Shown: positions 24,033 through 32,993 of the stretch, piece after piece
How the letters are laid out: each line of letters starts with the position of its first letter
How positions within the stretch are numbered: position 1 is the stretch's first letter
Assembly (NCBI RefSeq): GCF_001695855.1
Contig: NZ_MBSS01000010.1
Coordinates: forward strand, 1 to 64,000
Reading direction: 5' to 3'
Origin: Ensifer sp. LC163
Lineage (GTDB): Bacteria; Pseudomonadota; Alphaproteobacteria; Rhizobiales; Rhizobiaceae
DNA: 64,000 nt
Notes under the pieces: generated by a model
What the model saw: the letters and a program-made list of their open reading frames with translations, nothing else
Told to the model about the DNA's origin: nothing
The model's database searches: none
Made by a program: the position numbers and the translations under genes

Positions 24033-24975
24033 TCAGCTTTCGCGAAAAGCTCGACTGACCTGATCCATCAGCGGCTTGATGAAATAGGACGCAACACTGC
24101 GCTCGCCCGTGGTAATGAACGTTTCGACCGGCATGCCGGGCATCAGGGAGACATTGCCAAGCCTTTGGATCTCTTCCGGCGCGATCGCGATCCGCGCGAA
24201 GTAGTAGCTCGCACCAGTCCGCTGGTCGACCGACACATCGGCGGACACCCGTTCGACCGCGCCAAAAATTTCCGGCGTCGTCTTCTGGCTGAAGGCGGAG
24301 AAACGCAGGATCGCCCTTTGCCCGGAATAGATCTGGTCGATATCCTGCGGCACCACCTTGGCCTCCACGACGAGCTTGTCGATGTCCGGCACGATCATCA
24401 TGATCGGCTCGCCGGGAGCAACCACGCCGCCAACGGTGTGAACGGCGAGCTGGTGCACAGATGCCGTTCTGTGGCGCAATGATATCGACCCGCTTCAGCT
24501 GGTCTTCGGCCGCAACCTTGCGCTCGACATATTCGCCGATCCGGGCATCCATTTCACGCAGGTCCGTTCTGACCTCCTCGGCCCATTGCTCGTCAACCTG
24601 AATGATCTGCAGCGATGTCTCGGCGATCTTTTCGTGCACACCGGCGCCGCCGGCCAGCAGCCTGCCCATCTCGCCGTCGATATCGGTTGCCTGGCGCTCG
24701 AGCGTGCTGAGACGGCTCTTTTCCATCAGCCCTTTGTCGTGCAGGAAGGTGTAACGACCGAGTTCTTCTTTGATCAGGATTCGCTCGCGGCTGCTGGCGG
24801 TCCGCTCGGCCTCCATGCCGCGGATCTCGTCGTTCAACTGCTGCACGCGCCGCTCCAGTTGTCGCTTCTTGCTCTCGCGCACATCCCTGCGGCTTTCATA
24901 AAGTTGTTGCTCGGCGTGCATCATTGCAGCAAGGTCCGGATCTCCGGCGCGCGACACGAGCGTTTGCGGGAAGGC
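24033..24975 (-). pseudogene. HlyD/PrsE-type membrane fusion protein, truncated and frameshifted
   Basis: Two reading frames together give the coiled-coil and C-terminal part of a type I secretion membrane fusion protein. The upstream frame (about 24975-24460) covers the helical hairpin from AFPQTLVSRAGDPD to KRVDIIAPQNGI. The downstream frame (about 24458-24033) resumes exactly with VHQLAVHTVGGVVAPGEPI and runs to the usual end VSRAFRES. One extra base near 24459-24461 explains the break. The first 120 or so residues, including the membrane anchor, are missing; sequence before about 24975 is unrelated. The intact family is about 440 residues. The gene is therefore almost certainly dead. Confidence 0.82.
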
Positions 24976-24977
24976 AT

Positions 24978-25184
24978 TCCTTCGTGCCGATCGACGATGC
25001 AAAAGAGATCATCGACGAATATGCGATCTGCCTGGCGGAGCGCCGCCATTTGCCGCTGATCCGCGGTTTCATCGACGAGGCAAGCCGCCTGTTTCCCGAC
25101 GTTGGCGAGACGTTTCGCATGCCACTTCCTTCTCAGAAAGCTATAGCAAAAACAATAAATTCGGCATCATCTATGACACAATAG
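24978..25184 (+). pseudogene. Possible TetR C-terminal remnant
   Basis: The plus strand encodes a 69-codon fragment with AEIID-like and LPLIRGFIDEASRLFPDVG segments. That pattern recalls the ligand-domain helices of AefR-type TetR regulators, which typically have a run such as L-I-R-x-x-I-x-E-x-x-R-F-P. No DNA-binding domain is present. It abuts the broken end of the HlyD-type pseudogene, as if a deletion joined two genes. The assignment is tentative. Confidence 0.3.
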
Positions 25185-25218
25185 ATTAAAGCTTCCGTTC
25201 GTTGACGTAACGGTAGCC

Positions 25219-26250
25219 TCAGAGCTTGGCGGCAGCGCCGAAGCCCGTGAGAAAAGACGTCAGATTGTCGGCCAGCGCATCGCAGAGATAGCCGCCCTCC
25301 TGAACGATGGCCGTCGGCAGGCGCAAGTCGGCGATCGCCGCGCCGATTCTTGCGAAGCCTGATGTCGACACCGACAGGCCGCCGAAGGGGTCGCCCTCGA
25401 AGGCATCGAGGCCGAGCGCCACCACCAGCGCGTCCGGCGCGTAGGCGCGGATCCGGCGGAAGGCGACGTCGAGGGCCGCAAGGAATTCCGCGTCGCCGGA
25501 CTTGCGCTCCAGCGGCAGATTGAGGTTGTAGCTAAGGCCGGCCCCCTCGCCGCGCTCGTCGGCATGTCCCCAGAAGAAGGGGTAGAAGCGTACGGGATCC
25601 GCATGGATCGAGACCGTCAGCACGTCGGAGCGTTGGTAGAAGATACCCTGCGTGCCGTTGCCGTGATGCAGGTCGATATCGAGGATCACGACACGCGCCG
25701 CATTCGACAGAAAGCGCTGCGCCGCAACGGCGGAATTGTTGAGGAAGCAGAAGCCGCCGGCGACGTCGGCAAAAGCGTGATGTCCGGGTGGGCGGCAGAG
25801 CGCATAGGCGGCGCGATCGCCAGCCATCACGGCGTCTGCAGCATCGACCGCGCTCCAGGCGCTCCAGCGCACGCTCTCCCAAGTTTCTCCGGAGATCGGA
25901 CATGCGGTGTCCGCCATGTGATATCCGGCCTGCCCCACCGCGGAAGCCGGGTATCTGCCATCACGCGCCAGCGGGTGGATGTTCGGGATCACCTCGTCGG
26001 AAGCTTCGGCGATCCGCTGCCAACGGGCGTAGATATGTTCGAGGAAGTCGAGATATTCGGGCGTATGCACGGCGGCAATCGGGCCAAGGCCGTGATCGCG
26101 CGGCCGAAGCATCGTGCATCCGGCATCGCGGGCCCCAATCAGCAACCGCTCCACCCGCTCGGGCTGCTCCGGGTTCGGCTGCGGCGCACCACTCGAAAGG
26201 AAAGCCTTCGGATCGTGTCGCTTCTGTTCCTGTGCGTAGAAGGCTTTCAT
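25219..26250 (-). CDS. Acetylpolyamine amidohydrolase-like deacetylase (HDAC superfamily)
   Basis: The 343-residue protein has the class II HDAC/acetylpolyamine amidohydrolase pattern: R-P-P-G-H-H-A (about 152-158, active-site histidines), DIDLHHGNGT (zinc ligands, about 189-198), GLDAFEGDP (third ligand, about 277-285) and the catalytic tyrosine in QEGGYLCDAL near the end. It begins MKAFYAQEQ with the K-x-F/L and P-E-x-P-E-R-x-x-x-L segment typical of bacterial APAH enzymes. It should remove acetyl groups from acetylated polyamines or related amines using zinc. It is the last gene of the operon, 22 bp after an SSAT-like acetyltransferase, so the two may act on the same amine. Confidence 0.85.
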   Translation of the reverse strand: MKAFYAQEQKRHDPKAFLSSGAPQPNPEQPERVERLLIGARDAGCTMLRPRDHGLGPIAAVHTPEYLDFLEHIYARWQRIAEASDEVIPNIHPLARDGRYPASAVGQAGYHMADTACPISGETWESVRWSAWSAVDAADAVMAGDRAAYALCRPPGHHAFADVAGGFCFLNNSAVAAQRFLSNAARVVILDIDLHHGNGTQGIFYQRSDVLTVSIHADPVRFYPFFWGHADERGEGAGLSYNLNLPLERKSGDAEFLAALDVAFRRIRAYAPDALVVALGLDAFEGDPFGGLSVSTSGFARIGAAIADLRLPTAIVQEGGYLCDALADNLTSFLTGFGAAAKL

Positions 26251-26272
26251 GCTCTCTCCAGCTCCTTCGTCT

Positions 26273-26785
26273 TCAAATTTCTAGCCCCTCGGCGAGTGCC
26301 ACGAAGGCCCCGCCATAGGCGGCATGCGCGCGATCTTTCGTCTGCCAGATGATGCCGAGACGCTCGTAAAGGCGCTGCGCCGGCACGTTCTCTCCGTCGA
26401 CTTCCAGCCGCAGATAGTCCCCGCCGCGCGCCTTGGACCATGTCGCCACTTCGCGAAGCAGGCGCTCGCCGATACCAAGGCCACGGAAGCGGTCATCGAC
26501 ATACAGGTCCTGCACGAAGACGCCCGGCCGCCCGCGCCAGGTCGAGAAGATCGGAAAGAACAGGCAAAGGCCGGCAAAGCCTCCATCCACCTCGGCAATT
26601 AAACTGCCGAAAGCAGCGTCCGGACCGAAGCCGAACCGGCGGTAGTCGTCCACTGAACAGGTGACTTTATCCGCCATATCGAGCCCGCGCCCCATCGCCA
26701 GGATCGCCCTGTGTATGGCGCCGGCGTCCTCGATTTTACCCGCTCGAATGCGGATATCCGCGATCATGCTCTGCGTCGTCGTCAC
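26273..26785 (-). CDS. GNAT N-acetyltransferase, SSAT-like
   Basis: The 170-residue protein has one GNAT domain: acetyl-CoA binding in R-G-L-G-I-G-E-R-L-L (about 100-109), preceded by F-F-P-I-F-S-T-W-R-G-R-P-G-V-F-V-Q-D-L-Y-V (about 76-96). The S-T-W-x-G-R-P-G-x-x-x-x-D-L-x-V sequence is typical of spermidine/spermine and diamine N1-acetyltransferases. It should acetylate an amine in the cytoplasm. The start is a GTG at 26785 with AGGGG about 6 bases upstream. It lies between the BKACE gene and the deacetylase. Confidence 0.8.
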   Translation of the reverse strand: MTTTQSMIADIRIRAGKIEDAGAIHRAILAMGRGLDMADKVTCSVDDYRRFGFGPDAAFGSLIAEVDGGFAGLCLFFPIFSTWRGRPGVFVQDLYVDDRFRGLGIGERLLREVATWSKARGGDYLRLEVDGENVPAQRLYERLGIIWQTKDRAHAAYGGAFVALAEGLEI

Positions 26786-26848
26786 TTCTATCCCCTTTCA
26801 CTGCCGGCGGCCGACGACCGCAGGCAAAGCGTGCCCGAACCGCCGGCG

Positions 26849-27796
26849 TCAGAATGCCACCTGATCTCCGCCTTTGAGGCCGAGAAGATCACGCGCCTCC
26901 TTAGGGCTGGCAACCTCCAGTGACAAGGCGTCGAGAACCGTGCGGATACGGTGAACCTGTTCGGCGTTGCTGGTCGCAAGTTGACCGCGGCCATTGTAGA
27001 GGCTGTCTTCCAGTCCCACACGCACGTTGCCGCCCATCGCCGCCGCCATGGTGATCATCGGCATCTGATGCCGGCCGGCGGCAAGTACCGAGAACGAGTA
27101 GTCGTCGCCGAAGAGCTTGTCGGCGATCCGCTTCATGTGCGTCAGGTTTTCGGGGTCGGCGCCGATGCCGCCCAGAATGCCGAAGACGAACTGAATGAAC
27201 AGATGGCCGGAGACCAGTCCACGGTCGCGGAAATGCGCCAGCGAATAGAGATGGCCGACGTCGTAGCATTCGAATTCGAACCGCGTTCCGCATCCCTGAC
27301 CCAGCCGGGTGAGGATGAACTCCATGTCGGCAAAGGTGTTCTTGAAGATCGAGCTGCGGGTCGCCTCCAGCAGTTCCGGCTCCCAATCGTGTTTCCACGC
27401 GGTCGGTTTGTCCAGCGCCGGAAACAGGGCAAAGTTCATGGATCCCATGTTGAGCGAGCACATTTCCGGCTCGGCCCGCATTGACGCCGCCAGACGATCT
27501 TCAAGCGCCATCAAGGACGAGCCGCCGGTAGAAATGTTCACGACTGCGTCGGTCGACTGCTTGATGCGCGGCAGAAACTGCATGAACAGCGAAGGGTCGG
27601 CGGACGGGCGTCCGTCAGTCGGGTTTCGCGCATGCAGGTGCAGGATCGAGGCGCCGGCCTCGGCCGCTGCGATCGCCTCTGAGGCGATCTGGTCCGGCGT
27701 GATCGGCAGGTGGGGCGACATGGTCGGCGTGTGCACCGAGCCCGTCACCGCGCAGGTGATGATGACCTTCCTGCGCGACGTCTTGGTTTTCGTCAT
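26849..27796 (-). CDS. BKACE (DUF849) beta-keto acid cleavage enzyme
   Basis: The 315-residue protein matches the 3-keto-5-aminohexanoate cleavage enzyme family. Zinc ligands are the two histidines of ILHLHARNP (about 51-59), with TGGSS near 91-96 and the E of RVGLEDSLY near 260. BKACE enzymes react a beta-keto acid with acetyl-CoA, giving acetoacetate and a new acyl-CoA. The exact keto acid varies among subfamilies (3-keto-5-aminohexanoate, dehydrocarnitine, 3-oxoglutarate and others) and cannot be fixed here. The start at 27796 lies 10 bp after the aminotransferase stop; codons upstream overlap that gene. Confidence 0.87.
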   Translation of the reverse strand: MTKTKTSRRKVIITCAVTGSVHTPTMSPHLPITPDQIASEAIAAAEAGASILHLHARNPTDGRPSADPSLFMQFLPRIKQSTDAVVNISTGGSSLMALEDRLAASMRAEPEMCSLNMGSMNFALFPALDKPTAWKHDWEPELLEATRSSIFKNTFADMEFILTRLGQGCGTRFEFECYDVGHLYSLAHFRDRGLVSGHLFIQFVFGILGGIGADPENLTHMKRIADKLFGDDYSFSVLAAGRHQMPMITMAAAMGGNVRVGLEDSLYNGRGQLATSNAEQVHRIRTVLDALSLEVASPKEARDLLGLKGGDQVAF

Positions 27797-27806
27797 GATG
27801 TCGATC

Positions 27807-29174
27807 TCAGCGGTTGGCGGGAAGGTTGAGCTCGTCGGCAAGCTGCTCGAGCACGTCGCCGAGGATGGCGACGATCTCGCCAATCTGCTCCCTGGTGATG
27901 ATCATCGGCGGGCAGACCAGGAAATGATCGCCTTCGACGCCGCCCCGGGTGCGGCGGGAATAGATAATCAGCCCGCGCTCATAGGCGAGATCGACGACCC
28001 GCTGATGCGCGTTCAATTCCTTCGGCAGGGGCTTCATCGTCTCAGGGTCCGAGACGAACTCGGCTGCGAGCAGCAGGCCCTTGCCTCTGACGTCACCGAT
28101 GAAGGGGAACCGCTCGGAGAGCGCGACCAGTTCGGCCTTGAGCGCGTCGCCCATGGCGGCTGCATTGTCGATGAGGCCGAGCCGATCAATCTCGTCGAGC
28201 ACCGCAAGCCCGGCAGCGCAGGCAAGCGGATTGCCGGCATAGGTGAAGCCATGCTGGAAACCGCCGGCGTCGAGCACCGGCTGAACCAGCCTCGACGGCG
28301 CTGCCATCGCGCCCAGTGGGCAATAGCCCGAGGCGAAGCCCTTCGACAGCGCGATCAGATCCGGTCTGCAGCCCCAATGGTCGCCGCCGAGGAATTTTCC
28401 GGTGCGACCGGCTCCGCTCATGACCTCGTCGTGGATCAGCAGGATACCGTATTTGTCGCAGATTTCGCGGATGCGCTTGTAGTAGCTGTCGGGTGCGACC
28501 AGGGCGCCGGTCGACGCACCGCCAATCGGCTCCATGATGAAGGCCAGCACGCTTTCAGGGCCTTCGGACTGGATCCTGTCTTCCAGCATGTCGGCATATT
28601 TGATGCCGCGTTGCTCCATCGAGAGATTGTCGCGATCGAGATAGGCGGTCGGCGCCGGCACTTTCGGCATTTCGCGCATCATTGGCGAGAACGGATCGGA
28701 GAACGCCGCATAGCCGGTGACCGCCAGAGCGCCGAGCGTGCCGCCGTGGTAGGACGGGAAACGGGAGATCACCTTCCAGCGATCCTTCTGGCCGGTCGCA
28801 ACCGCCCATTGGCGGGCGAGCTTCAGGCAGGATTCGACCGCTTCGGACCCGCCGGAGACGAAGAAGATCTTGTCCATGCCTTCGGGCAGCTTTTCGGCAG
28901 CGCGACGGGCCAATTCTTCCGCCGGTTCGTTTTCGAAGTGAAGGCGATAGGCGAAGGTCACGCGATCCATCTGCCGTTTCATCGCCTCGAGCACGTTGCG
29001 ATTGCCGTGGCCGATATTGACCACCATCGCACCGCTCGAACCGTCGATTACCCGACGGCCATCCTGGTCCCAGAGGTAGATGCCCTCGGCCCGGTCGACC
29101 AGCGGCCGGCGAAGACGCGACTGGTAGAACAGGTGTGAAGCGGGCCGTTCGTTGGAAGCTGTCGTCTTGAGCAT
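27807..29174 (-). CDS. Class III (omega) aminotransferase
   Basis: The 455-residue PLP enzyme has the features of the omega-amino acid:pyruvate and aspartate aminotransferase family proteins: FVSGGSEAVE (about 105-114), F-P-S-Y-H-G-G-T (about 138-145), the D-E-V aspartate in LLIHDEVMSGAGRTGKF, the PLP lysine in LIALSKGFASGY (about 283), and GFTYAGNPLACAAG. It moves an amino group from an omega-amino acid, beta-amino acid or diamine to a keto acid. It lies between the dimethylformamidase-like hydrolase and the BKACE gene, a position that suggests it makes the keto acid that BKACE cleaves. Confidence 0.87.
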   Translation of the reverse strand: MLKTTASNERPASHLFYQSRLRRPLVDRAEGIYLWDQDGRRVIDGSSGAMVVNIGHGNRNVLEAMKRQMDRVTFAYRLHFENEPAEELARRAAEKLPEGMDKIFFVSGGSEAVESCLKLARQWAVATGQKDRWKVISRFPSYHGGTLGALAVTGYAAFSDPFSPMMREMPKVPAPTAYLDRDNLSMEQRGIKYADMLEDRIQSEGPESVLAFIMEPIGGASTGALVAPDSYYKRIREICDKYGILLIHDEVMSGAGRTGKFLGGDHWGCRPDLIALSKGFASGYCPLGAMAAPSRLVQPVLDAGGFQHGFTYAGNPLACAAGLAVLDEIDRLGLIDNAAAMGDALKAELVALSERFPFIGDVRGKGLLLAAEFVSDPETMKPLPKELNAHQRVVDLAYERGLIIYSRRTRGGVEGDHFLVCPPMIITREQIGEIVAILGDVLEQLADELNLPANR

Positions 29175-29186
29175 GTCCGGTCTCTG

Positions 29187-30833
29187 TCAGCGTTTGAGGT
29201 AACGGTTAAGAACATTGGCGGTGACGCGCTCGACCATCGCGTCGCCACGTTTCAGGGCTGCTACCCATTCGCAGCTGCCGGCGTGGAACACCTCGCCCTT
29301 GCCGCGCGGGAAATTGACGATCATGCCGCAGCCGCGCTTGATCCGATCGACGGCCGCCTCGTCGGCATCGCCGATCAGCGTTTCGGCGACGAACTTCGCG
29401 TCCGCGTCGGAGAGGAACTGGTCGTCGGCGGGAATGTCGGCACTCTCTTCCTTCAGCGACGACATGCCGAGCGCCAAAATTTCCAGGCCGTCCGGGGCGC
29501 CGCTATCTGGCGTCGCTTCCGGCAGGCCACCCCGGATGACGTAGTCGAGGCCGTCGACCTCGTAGCCGAAGGCATGACCTTCCGCCCCGAGGATGTCGCC
29601 ATAATAGATGCCGGTTCCGGCAAAGGCCCAATGCTCCGGCCGGTAGACCGGGAAGCCGCGGGCGCCGCGCGGGGCGCAGCCGCCCCAGCCGACATAGAGC
29701 CCACGCGTGGCATTGAGCCCGAAGGTCGAGGCGCCGGGGCGGCCGATCTCCGCCGCTTCCCAGGAACCGGAGGTTCGTGTCGGATCGGCGGAGCGGTAGG
29801 CCGGGTCTTCGGCGCGCGAACGATATTTGTAGCACACCTGCCGCTTGCCGCCGTCCTCCAGGCGCGTCTGCCACATGAAGTTGCCGGCAAAGCGCGCGGC
29901 ATGGCCGCCCCGCTCGACATAGGTGTCGACCGCGTCGCGCATCTCCCAGGTCCAGTATTCGTCGTGGCCGACGAAGACGACGCAATCGTAACCGTCGAGG
30001 ATTTCCGGGTTGAAATGCAGTTCGTGCTGGCTGGCGAGATCGACGCCATAGCCTTCACGCTCGGCCCAGCGGAAGAAATGGCTGTCATAGCTCGCCCAGC
30101 CGGAAGAGGCATATTTCTTGGAGTAGCCGTTGGCATAGGCCCATTCCATATGCGGGTAACGTGGCGCCACTGCCATCGGCGAGTAGATCTCGAGCGGCAC
30201 CCGCGGCGCATCGGCTGGCAGCTTTACGAAGCCGCGGCAGAACGGCCGCTCGATGCTGACCGTCGTTGCATATTGATCGCGGTTTGGGCCGGTGATGCCC
30301 TGGTAGTGGTTCGAGCCACCCCAGGTATTATAGGACGTCCAGGATCCCGTCGCCGCCACCTGCAGTACGCGACCCGGTTTGCGGCCGGCCTCGGGACGGA
30401 CGATGAAGAGGTGGTGACAGCGAGTGGGCGCCCCGTCGCGGCCTTCGGCTGTCAAGGTGATGCGATAGGCGCCGGAGGACCAATCCTCGCCCACTTGGAA
30501 TTCAAAGGTCGTCTCCCAGCCGCAGCCGACCACCGAGCATTGATCCGGCGTATCCTGCCACCGCGCGGCGATGCCCTGCCGCTTCAGGACCGCCGTCTCG
30601 ACGGCGCCGTCGCGCACGATTTCCAGCTCGAATTGGGCTGCGGTCGAGCTTGCCTGAAGCCGGACGGTCGCACCCGGCGGGTAGGCATAGGCGTCGGTGT
30701 AACACCAGATTTCGCCACGCTCGCCATCCATTCCGGGGTATTCGTAGTAGTGGCCGAGCACCGCATCACGGCGCTGCTCCGGCGTCAGCCCGAAATCGGG
30801 GAACTGATTGCTGGTCGTCTTCATCGCATCCAT
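29187..30833 (-). CDS. N,N-dimethylformamidase large-subunit-like hydrolase
   Basis: The 548-residue protein resembles the C-terminal catalytic part of the N,N-dimethylformamidase beta subunit. Visible hallmarks are ATGSWTSYNTWGGSNHYQG, WAYANGYSKKY, D-S-H-F-F-R-W-A-E-R-E-G-Y, VVFVGHDEYWTWEMRDA and GHAARFAGNFMWQTRLE. Characterised enzymes hydrolyse amides at a mononuclear iron site with tyrosine and glutamate ligands. It is shorter than the about 760-residue enzyme, lacking an N-terminal region, and no small subunit gene is adjacent. The ATG at 30833 overlaps the ABC ATPase stop (TGATG). Substrate unknown; the amide is probably what the importer brings in. Confidence 0.78.
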   Translation of the reverse strand: MDAMKTTSNQFPDFGLTPEQRRDAVLGHYYEYPGMDGERGEIWCYTDAYAYPPGATVRLQASSTAAQFELEIVRDGAVETAVLKRQGIAARWQDTPDQCSVVGCGWETTFEFQVGEDWSSGAYRITLTAEGRDGAPTRCHHLFIVRPEAGRKPGRVLQVAATGSWTSYNTWGGSNHYQGITGPNRDQYATTVSIERPFCRGFVKLPADAPRVPLEIYSPMAVAPRYPHMEWAYANGYSKKYASSGWASYDSHFFRWAEREGYGVDLASQHELHFNPEILDGYDCVVFVGHDEYWTWEMRDAVDTYVERGGHAARFAGNFMWQTRLEDGGKRQVCYKYRSRAEDPAYRSADPTRTSGSWEAAEIGRPGASTFGLNATRGLYVGWGGCAPRGARGFPVYRPEHWAFAGTGIYYGDILGAEGHAFGYEVDGLDYVIRGGLPEATPDSGAPDGLEILALGMSSLKEESADIPADDQFLSDADAKFVAETLIGDADEAAVDRIKRGCGMIVNFPRGKGEVFHAGSCEWVAALKRGDAMVERVTANVLNRYLKR

Positions 30834-31597
30834 CACGCCGCCAGATACTTCTTCAAGAAGGCCCGCGTGCGCTCCTGTTTCGGCTCGCGGAAGATTTCAC
30901 CCGGTGCGCCCTGCTCGACAACGACGCCGCCATCCATGAACAGCACGCGGTCGGCGACCTCACCGGCAAAGCGCATCTCATGCGTGACGATCAGCATGGT
31001 CATGTGCTCGGCAGCGAGCTGCTTCATTACCGCATTAACCTCGTCGACGAGCTCGGGGTCGAGCGCCGAGGTCGCCTCGTCGAAGAGCATGACCTTCGGC
31101 TGCATCGCGAGCGCCCGGGCAATGGCAACACGTTGCTTCTGACCGCCGGAAAGCCGCGAGGGATAGGCATCGACCTTTTCCGCCAGCCCGACTTTCGACA
31201 GGAGCTCGACAGCAAGCTCGCGTGCAGCAGCCTTCGCCATGCCCTTCAGGATGATCGGCCCCATCGTGACGTTTTCGTTCACCGTGAGGTGCGGGAACAG
31301 ATTGAAGTGCTGAAACACCATGCCCATCTGCTGGCGAACCGCATTGATGTGGCGCTCGAAGGCCCGGCCGCGCAGGTTCTGGTTGACCTGGACACCGTCG
31401 AGCCAGACCTCACCGCCGTTGAGCGTTTCGAGATGATTGATCGAGCGCAGGAGCGTGCTCTTGCCGGAGCCGCTTGGGCCGATGATGGCGACGATCTGGC
31501 CGCGGGCCACCGACAGGTCGATGCCCTTCAGGACCTGAAGTTCGCCATAGGCCTTGCGGGCAGCCTTGACTTCGACCATGGGTCGCTGGGCGGTCAT
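30833..31597 (-). CDS. Polar amino acid-type ABC transporter ATPase
   Basis: The 254-residue ATPase has Walker [11 protein letters not shown]-loop FQHFNLFPH, signature LSGGQKQRV, Walker [13 protein letters not shown] and the H-loop VTHEM, all of the GlnQ/HisP type. The start at 31597 overlaps the permease stop (ATGA). It powers import for the operon. Confidence 0.93.
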   Translation of the reverse strand: MTAQRPMVEVKAARKAYGELQVLKGIDLSVARGQIVAIIGPSGSGKSTLLRSINHLETLNGGEVWLDGVQVNQNLRGRAFERHINAVRQQMGMVFQHFNLFPHLTVNENVTMGPIILKGMAKAAARELAVELLSKVGLAEKVDAYPSRLSGGQKQRVAIARALAMQPKVMLFDEATSALDPELVDEVNAVMKQLAAEHMTMLIVTHEMRFAGEVADRVLFMDGGVVVEQGAPGEIFREPKQERTRAFLKKYLAA

Positions 31598-32253
31598 CGT
31601 GATACCTCCACGTTCTGTTCGACCCGGCGCAGACCCGCTTCGAGGACGAGGTTTAGGATGTAATAGAGTGCTGCGACCGTGATGTAGAACTCGAACGGCC
31701 GGAAGGTCTCGCTGATCGCGAGCTGCGCGGCGTGGACCAGTTCGGCAATGCCGATGATCGACACCAGTGACGATTCCTTCAAGAGCACGATCAGGTTGTT
31801 GCCCATGGCCGGAATGGTGTTGCGCACGGCCTGCGGCACGATGAAGTAGCGCAGGGTCTGAAAGCGGCCGAAGCCGAGGCTGCGCGCTCCTTCCGCCTGC
31901 CCGACATCCACCGCGACGATACCGGCGCGCAGAATGTCGGCGTTGTAGACGGCAAAATGCAGACCGAGGCCAATGATGCCGGCGACAAGTGCCGGAATCT
32001 TGAAGCCGAGCTGCCCGAGCCCGTAGTAGATCAGGAACAGTTGCAGCAGCAGCGGCGTGCCCATGAAGAGCCACATGAACGCCCGCACCGGCAATGCCAC
32101 CGCTTTTGGCGCATAGAGGACAACGAGGGCAAAAACGACACCGAATATGAAGCTGATTGCGGCCGCCGAGACGGTAAGGACAACAGTCCACCAAACCCCC
32201 ATCCAGAGGATTTCGGCATAGGGCGGAACGACGCTAAAATCGAGACCTTGCAT
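31594..32253 (-). CDS. Polar amino acid-type ABC transporter permease
   Basis: The 219-residue membrane protein is of the HisM/GlnP type, with about five membrane segments and the coupling sequence [12 protein letters not shown] (about 120-131) followed by [18 protein letters not shown] lies about 8 bases upstream of its ATG. It pairs with the neighbouring permease. Confidence 0.92.
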   Translation of the reverse strand: MQGLDFSVVPPYAEILWMGVWWTVVLTVSAAAISFIFGVVFALVVLYAPKAVALPVRAFMWLFMGTPLLLQLFLIYYGLGQLGFKIPALVAGIIGLGLHFAVYNADILRAGIVAVDVGQAEGARSLGFGRFQTLRYFIVPQAVRNTIPAMGNNLIVLLKESSLVSIIGIAELVHAAQLAISETFRPFEFYITVAALYYILNLVLEAGLRRVEQNVEVSR

Positions 32254-32266
32254 GTGCGCTTCTCCC

Positions 32267-32914
32267 TCAGGCTATGGCGTAGCGCCGGTCGATGAGATCG
32301 ACGATCCGCGCGACAACATAGACGATGAGCATGTAGAGTACGGCGGCAACGCCGAAGATCTCGAACGGCTTGTAGGTCGAGCCGATATAGCGCTGGGCAG
32401 TGTAGGTCAGCTCGACCACGGATATCGTCGATACCAGCGCCGACCCCTTCACCAATGCCACGGCATTGACGCCAAGTGGCCGGATCATCAATCTTGCCGC
32501 CTGCGGCAACACGACCTTGCGCATCGTCTGGAACCGGCTGAAGCCGATCGAACGCGCAGCCTCGGTCTGGCCGCGATCGACCGACAGGATCGCGCCGCGG
32601 ATGGCTTCGGCCATATAGGCGCCGATGTTGAGCCCGAGCCCGATCACGCCGGCGGCGAAAGGTTCCAGATTGATGCCGATCTGTGGTCCGCCGAAATAGA
32701 GGACGAAAAGCTGAATCAGGCACGGCGTGCCGCGAAACAGGCTGACATAGGCGGAGCCGAAGGCGCGCAACGGCAGAGAGCGCGACATCTTTGCCGCCGC
32801 CACGAGAAAGGCGACGACGAGCCCCAGGGCCAGCGAAAGCACCGATATCTCGATCGTGATCCACGCCGCTTCCACGAAGAACGGGAAGACGCGCTGCACC
32901 AGCGAAAAGTCCAT
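32267..32914 (-). CDS. Polar amino acid-type ABC transporter permease
   Basis: The 215-residue membrane protein of the HisQ/GlnP type has about five membrane segments and the coupling motif D-R-G-Q-T-E-A-A-R-S-I-G (about 117-128) followed by PQAARLMIRPLGVN. GGAG lies 8 bases upstream. It lies 13 bp upstream of the second permease in one operon. Confidence 0.92.
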   Translation of the reverse strand: MDFSLVQRVFPFFVEAAWITIEISVLSLALGLVVAFLVAAAKMSRSLPLRAFGSAYVSLFRGTPCLIQLFVLYFGGPQIGINLEPFAAGVIGLGLNIGAYMAEAIRGAILSVDRGQTEAARSIGFSRFQTMRKVVLPQAARLMIRPLGVNAVALVKGSALVSTISVVELTYTAQRYIGSTYKPFEIFGVAAVLYMLIVYVVARIVDLIDRRYAIA

Positions 32915-32942
32915 TGGAAAACTCCGGGGGGAGAAAGTAACG

Positions 32943-32978
32943 GTCTCCGGCCGCGACCGTCAGCGGGCGGCCGGAGAC
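32943..32978 (-). terminator. Hairpin between binding-protein and permease genes
   Basis: GTCTCCGGCCGC (32943-32954) pairs perfectly with GCGGCCGGAGAC (32967-32978) across a 12-base loop, in the gap just after the binding protein stop. Probably partial termination or mRNA protection. Confidence 0.7.
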
Positions 32979-32993
32979 GTTAGAAGCGAGGGA

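Noticed and set aside
27309-31142. Two plus-strand open frames above 600 codons
   Set aside because: Both run antisense to the aminotransferase, dimethylformamidase-like and ATPase genes with intact motifs; no family pattern in either.
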